Shown in pieces: positions 5,252 to 8,718 of a stretch of DNA of 8,718 nt (position 1 is the first letter of the stretch; each line of letters opens with the position of its first letter). The notes under the pieces are model-generated. The model did not search any database, was not told the origin of the DNA, and was given only the letters and a program-made list of their open reading frames with translations. The position numbers and the translations under genes were made by a program. This DNA is from Paraliomyxa sp041600735 (GTDB taxonomy: Bacteria; Myxococcota_A; Polyangia; Nannocystales; Nannocystaceae). Where the stretch lies: assembly GCA_041600735.1 (NCBI GenBank), contig JBFIJN010000386.1, forward strand, positions 1 through 8,718, written 5' to 3'.

Positions 5252-8200
5252 ATGATCCGCCCACGTCTCGATCTCCCTGGCGCACTCCGAGGCCGCGCGC
5301 TCACGCTGCTCGGCACGCTGGCGCTGGCGCTCGCGTGCAAGCCCCGCGGCGAGGCCACGAGCCCGCAGACGCCTGCGTCGGAGGCGGCCACGAGCCACGC
5401 GGCCCCGCGCACGCCGAGACCTCCCGCGGCCGAGGAGGCGCCCAAGCCGGCCAAGGAGGGCGAGGAGGGCGACGCGGAGCCCCCCAAGTGGGACGTGAGT
5501 GCGGCGTTCGGGCCGACCAAGACGGTCAGCCTCGACGTCACCGAGGGCACGTGGATGAGCCTCGACGTGAGCCCCGACGGCAAGACGATCGTGTTCGATC
5601 TGCTGGGCGATCTCTATGCGCTGCCGCTGGCCGGAGGAGAGGCGCGCGCGCTGACCTCGGGCCCGGCGTGGGACATGCAGCCGCGCTTCAGCCCCGATGG
5701 CCAGCAGATCGTGTTCACCAGCGATCGCGGCGGCGGCGACAACATTTGGATGTTGCCCGCGGCCGGCGGAGATGCGCGGCAGGTGACCAAGGAGAGCTTC
5801 CGCCTGCTCAACAGCCCCGCGTTCTCGCCCGATGGCCAGTTCGTGGTGGCGCACAAGCACTTCACCGGCGAGCGCAGCCTGGGCAGCGGCGAGATGTGGC
5901 TCTACCACGCGGCGGGAGCGGGGGCCGGAGCGGGCGTGCAGCTGACCGAGAAGCCCAACGATCAGCAAGACGTGGGTGAGCCCGTGTTCTCGCGCGACGG
6001 TCGCTGGCTGTACTACAGCCAGGACGTCACGCCGGGGCCGTTCTTCCAGTACAACAAGGACCCGCACCAGGGGATCTACGCGATCAAGCGCGTCGATCTC
6101 GAGGAGCAGCGCACCGAGACGGTGCTGTCGGGACCCGGCGGCGCGGTGCGACCGACCCCCGCGCCCGACGGCAAGCGGCTGGCCTACGTGCGGCGCCACG
6201 GGCTGAAGACCGCGCTGTTCGTGCACGAGCTCGAGTCGGGCGTGGACGAAGCGGTGTTCACCGGGCTCGATCGCGACATGCAGGAGACGTGGGCGATCCA
6301 CGGGGTGTACCCCTCGATCGCGTGGACCCCCGACGGGCGCGAGATCGTGCTGTGGGCGGGCGGCAAGCTCCATCGCGTGAACGCCACGACCCACCAGGCG
6401 CAGGAGATTCCCTTCCACGTGAAGGACACCCGCACGGTGACCGAGGCGGTGCGCTTCGCGGTGGACGTGCACCCGCCGGAGTTCACCACCAAGATGCATC
6501 GCTGGGTCACCGTGTCGCCCACGGGCGGTCGCGTGGTGTTCCAGGCGCTGGGGCACCTGTACGTGCACGAGCTGAAGACCGGCAAGGCCAAGCGCCTCAC
6601 CAGCGACGATGATGTGTTCGAGCACTACCCCGCGTTCTCGCGCGATGGCGAGCAGCTCGCATTCACCACGTGGAGCGACGAGGGGCTGGGCAGCGTGCGC
6701 GTGGTCTCGGCCCGCGGCGGCAAGGCGCGCACGCTGAGCCCGCAGCCCGGTCACTACGCCGAGCCCGCGTGGAGCCCCGACGGCCGGACGATCGTGGTGC
6801 GTCGCGGGGGCGGGGGCTATCTGCGCTCGGATCGGTGGTCGCGCGAGCCGGGCCTCTATGCGCTGGCGGTGGCTGGCGGCGGCAAGAGCAAGATGATGAC
6901 TCGCGTCAGCCGCGAGGGTAGCCACCCGCAGTTCGGGGCCAAGAGCGATCGCGTGTACTTCGTGACCTCCGACGTGACCCCCGGCGGACCTGGCCGCGGG
7001 CCCAAGTCGCAGCGCGTGCTCGCCAGCGTCGACCTGCAGGGGCACGAGGAGCGCCACCACCTCTCGAGCGAGTGGGCCAGCGACTTTGCGATCTCGCCCG
7101 ACGAGCGCTGGGTGGCCTTCAGCGAGCGCTTTCACGTGTATCTGCGGCCGTTCGTGCGCACCGCCAAGCCGGTGACCGTGGGCCCCAAGAGCGAGGATCT
7201 GCCGCAGGCTCGCGTCACTCGCGACGCGGGTGACGACGTGCACTGGTCGGGCGACAGCAAGCGCCTGCACTGGTCGCTGGGTGCCGAGGTGTTCACGCGC
7301 GAGCTGAAGGATGCATTTGCGTTCGTCGAGGGCGCGCCCAAGGAGCTGCCCGAGCCGCCCGCGACTGGCGTGTCGCTGGCGATGAAGGTGAAGGCCGACG
7401 TGCCCAGCGGGCGCATCGCGCTCGTGGGCGGCCGCATCGTCACGATGAAGGGCAAGGAGGTGCTCGAGCAGGGCACGGTGCTCGTCGAGGGCAACCGGAT
7501 CGTGGCGGTGGGCAAGGAGGGCGCGGTGGCGATCCCGGCCGGCACCAAGATCGTCGACGTGCACGGCACGACGCTGATCCCGGGCCTCGTGGATGTGCAC
7601 GCGCACGGGCCCCAGGGCACCGATGGCTTCATTCCCCAGCAGAGCTGGCTGCACCTGGCCGAGCTGGGCCTCGGGGTCACGACCGTGCACGACCCGAGCA
7701 ACGACACCTCGACCGTGTTCGCCGCGGCCGAGATGGCGCGGGCGGGGCTGCTGGTCGCGCCGCGGATCTTCTCCACCGGCACCATCCTCTATGGCGCCCA
7801 GACCACGATCACCGCCGAGGTCGACAGCCTCGACGACGCCCGCCGCCACCTGCGACGCATGAAGGCGGTCGGGGCCTGGAGCGTGAAGAGCTACAACCAG
7901 CCGCGCCGTGAGCAGCGCCAGCAGGTGCTCGCTGCGGCGCGCGAGCTCGAGATGATGGTGGTGCCCGAGGGAGGCTCGCTATTCCAGCACAACATGACGA
8001 TGGTGGTCGACGGTCACACCGGGGTGGAGCACGCGATCCCGGTCGCGCGCGCCTACGACGACGTCGCGCAGCTCTGGGGCGCCACCGAGGTCGGCTACAC
8101 CCCCACGCTGGTGGTCGGCTACGGCGGCCTCGGCGGGGAGTACTACTGGTACGCGCACACCAACGTGTGGGAGCACGAGATCCTGCGCCGGTTCGTGCCC

Positions 8201-8716
8201 CCGTTCGTGCTCGAGCCTCGCTCGCGGCGGCGGCTGCTGGCCTCGCGCGGCGACTGGAACCATATCGAGATCGCCCGCACCGCCAAGCAGCTCGCCGACG
8301 CCGGAGTGCAGGTGAACATCGGCGGTCACGGGCAGCGCGAGGGCCTCGCCGCCCACTGGGAGATCTGGATGCTCGCCCAGGGCGGCATGACCCCCCACGA
8401 AGCGCTGCGCGCCGCTACGCTCAACGGGGCCAAGTACCTGGGCTTGGATCACGACCTCGGCTCGATCGAGGTCGGCAAGCTCGCCGACATCGCCGTGATC
8501 GCCGGCAACCCGCTCGAGGACATCCGCAAGAGCGACGACGTGAAGTACACGATGATCAACGGCCGGCTCTACGAGACCCGCACGATGAACGAAGTAGGCA
8601 CCCGCGAGCGCGCGCGCAAGCCCTTGTTCTGGGAGCGCGAGGGCGGCAAGGCCGCGAGCGGCAAGGCGAGCGTGGACCACGGGCCCGGGTGCAGCTGCGG
8701 GCTCGGGCGGCACTGA
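5252..8716 (+). CDS. Exported lipoprotein: TolB/PD40-type beta-propeller repeats plus C-terminal amidohydrolase
   Basis: This 1154-residue protein is predicted to be an envelope lipoprotein hydrolase. Residues 1-28 form a basic then hydrophobic signal peptide ending ALA before C29, a near-consensus lipobox; Lys at +2 suggests the outer membrane by the E. coli rule. Residues 30-85 are a Pro/Ala/Glu/Lys-rich tether. From about 100 to 690, PD40-type signatures (SPDG, SRDG, TPDG and variants) recur near 107, 147, 192, 247, 305, 360, 422, 463, 508, 562, 615 and 666. Twelve blades would fit two six-bladed propellers. The amidohydrolase domain runs from about 720 to 1130: HAH (783-785), a Lys candidate for carboxylation (K879), DGHTGVEH (920-927) and GSIEVGKLAD (1070-1079). 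The usual last-strand Asp is not evident; GGHGQ (1024-1028) stands there, as I recall for this fused family. The protein ends in GCSCGLGRH. The ATG at 5252 is chosen because the signal peptide follows it, although the frame is open for about 670 codons upstream. The substrate is unknown; related amidohydrolases include imidazolonepropionase-like and dipeptidase-like enzymes. Confidence 0.9.
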   Translation: MIRPRLDLPGALRGRALTLLGTLALALACKPRGEATSPQTPASEAATSHAAPRTPRPPAAEEAPKPAKEGEEGDAEPPKWDVSAAFGPTKTVSLDVTEGTWMSLDVSPDGKTIVFDLLGDLYALPLAGGEARALTSGPAWDMQPRFSPDGQQIVFTSDRGGGDNIWMLPAAGGDARQVTKESFRLLNSPAFSPDGQFVVAHKHFTGERSLGSGEMWLYHAAGAGAGAGVQLTEKPNDQQDVGEPVFSRDGRWLYYSQDVTPGPFFQYNKDPHQGIYAIKRVDLEEQRTETVLSGPGGAVRPTPAPDGKRLAYVRRHGLKTALFVHELESGVDEAVFTGLDRDMQETWAIHGVYPSIAWTPDGREIVLWAGGKLHRVNATTHQAQEIPFHVKDTRTVTEAVRFAVDVHPPEFTTKMHRWVTVSPTGGRVVFQALGHLYVHELKTGKAKRLTSDDDVFEHYPAFSRDGEQLAFTTWSDEGLGSVRVVSARGGKARTLSPQPGHYAEPAWSPDGRTIVVRRGGGGYLRSDRWSREPGLYALAVAGGGKSKMMTRVSREGSHPQFGAKSDRVYFVTSDVTPGGPGRGPKSQRVLASVDLQGHEERHHLSSEWASDFAISPDERWVAFSERFHVYLRPFVRTAKPVTVGPKSEDLPQARVTRDAGDDVHWSGDSKRLHWSLGAEVFTRELKDAFAFVEGAPKELPEPPATGVSLAMKVKADVPSGRIALVGGRIVTMKGKEVLEQGTVLVEGNRIVAVGKEGAVAIPAGTKIVDVHGTTLIPGLVDVHAHGPQGTDGFIPQQSWLHLAELGLGVTTVHDPSNDTSTVFAAAEMARAGLLVAPRIFSTGTILYGAQTTITAEVDSLDDARRHLRRMKAVGAWSVKSYNQPRREQRQQVLAAARELEMMVVPEGGSLFQHNMTMVVDGHTGVEHAIPVARAYDDVAQLWGATEVGYTPTLVVGYGGLGGEYYWYAHTNVWEHEILRRFVPPFVLEPRSRRRLLASRGDWNHIEIARTAKQLADAGVQVNIGGHGQREGLAAHWEIWMLAQGGMTPHEALRAATLNGAKYLGLDHDLGSIEVGKLADIAVIAGNPLEDIRKSDDVKYTMINGRLYETRTMNEVGTRERARKPLFWEREGGKAASGKASVDHGPGCSCGLGRH

Positions 8717-8718
8717 GC

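Noticed and set aside
5231..7849. 872-codon open frame on the minus strand across the lipoprotein gene
   Set aside because: Mirror frame of a GC-rich gene, rich in His, Arg and Ala, with no motif. The sense strand has clear domain motifs.

Overview
The window is about 70% G+C by eye. Its genes end nearly every codon in G or C, which leaves long spurious open frames on both strands. The protein families and their arrangement suggest a Gram-negative bacterium: a large lipoprotein with paired beta-propellers and an amidohydrolase domain, an AGCS sodium symporter with an extra periplasmic segment, and a FadD15-type acyl-CoA ligase. Myxococcota or a similar high-GC lineage is my best guess. That assignment is inference, because no rRNA or marker gene is present.

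Layout. (1) Positions 1-48 look like the last codons of a gene that starts outside the window. One base after its stop, a 115-residue protein of unknown function begins (50-397, +). (2) A tightly packed three-gene unit runs leftward from about 5104 to 386. It encodes a sodium:alanine/glycine-type symporter, a cytosolic amidohydrolase-2 family TIM-barrel hydrolase, and a long-chain-type acyl-CoA synthetase. The first two genes are 19 bases apart, and the second and third overlap by four bases (GTGA). The 3' end of this unit overlaps the small + strand gene by 12 bases, tail to tail. (3) A 147-base divergent intergenic region (5105-5251) holds overlapping inverted repeats and a candidate promoter for the leftward unit. 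(4) A 1154-residue predicted lipoprotein runs rightward (5252-8716). It has a Pro/Glu/Lys-rich tether, about twelve TolB/PD40-type propeller repeats, and a C-terminal amidohydrolase domain.

How the genes may work together (inference). The envelope hydrolase would release a small amino-acid-like or carboxylic product. The divergent symporter would import such a product with sodium, the cytosolic hydrolase would open a lactone, amide or similar bond, and the ligase would activate a carboxylate with CoA. No substrate can be read from the sequence, and the divergent genes may be unrelated.

No tRNA, rRNA, CRISPR array, insertion sequence or prophage element was seen. No gene-free stretch exceeds 300 bases. 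The nearest to a new system is this divergent module, with its non-canonical amidohydrolase metal site, the extra periplasmic domain in the symporter, and the Cys-x-Cys tail. These are variations on known families, and I do not see evidence for a wholly undescribed system.
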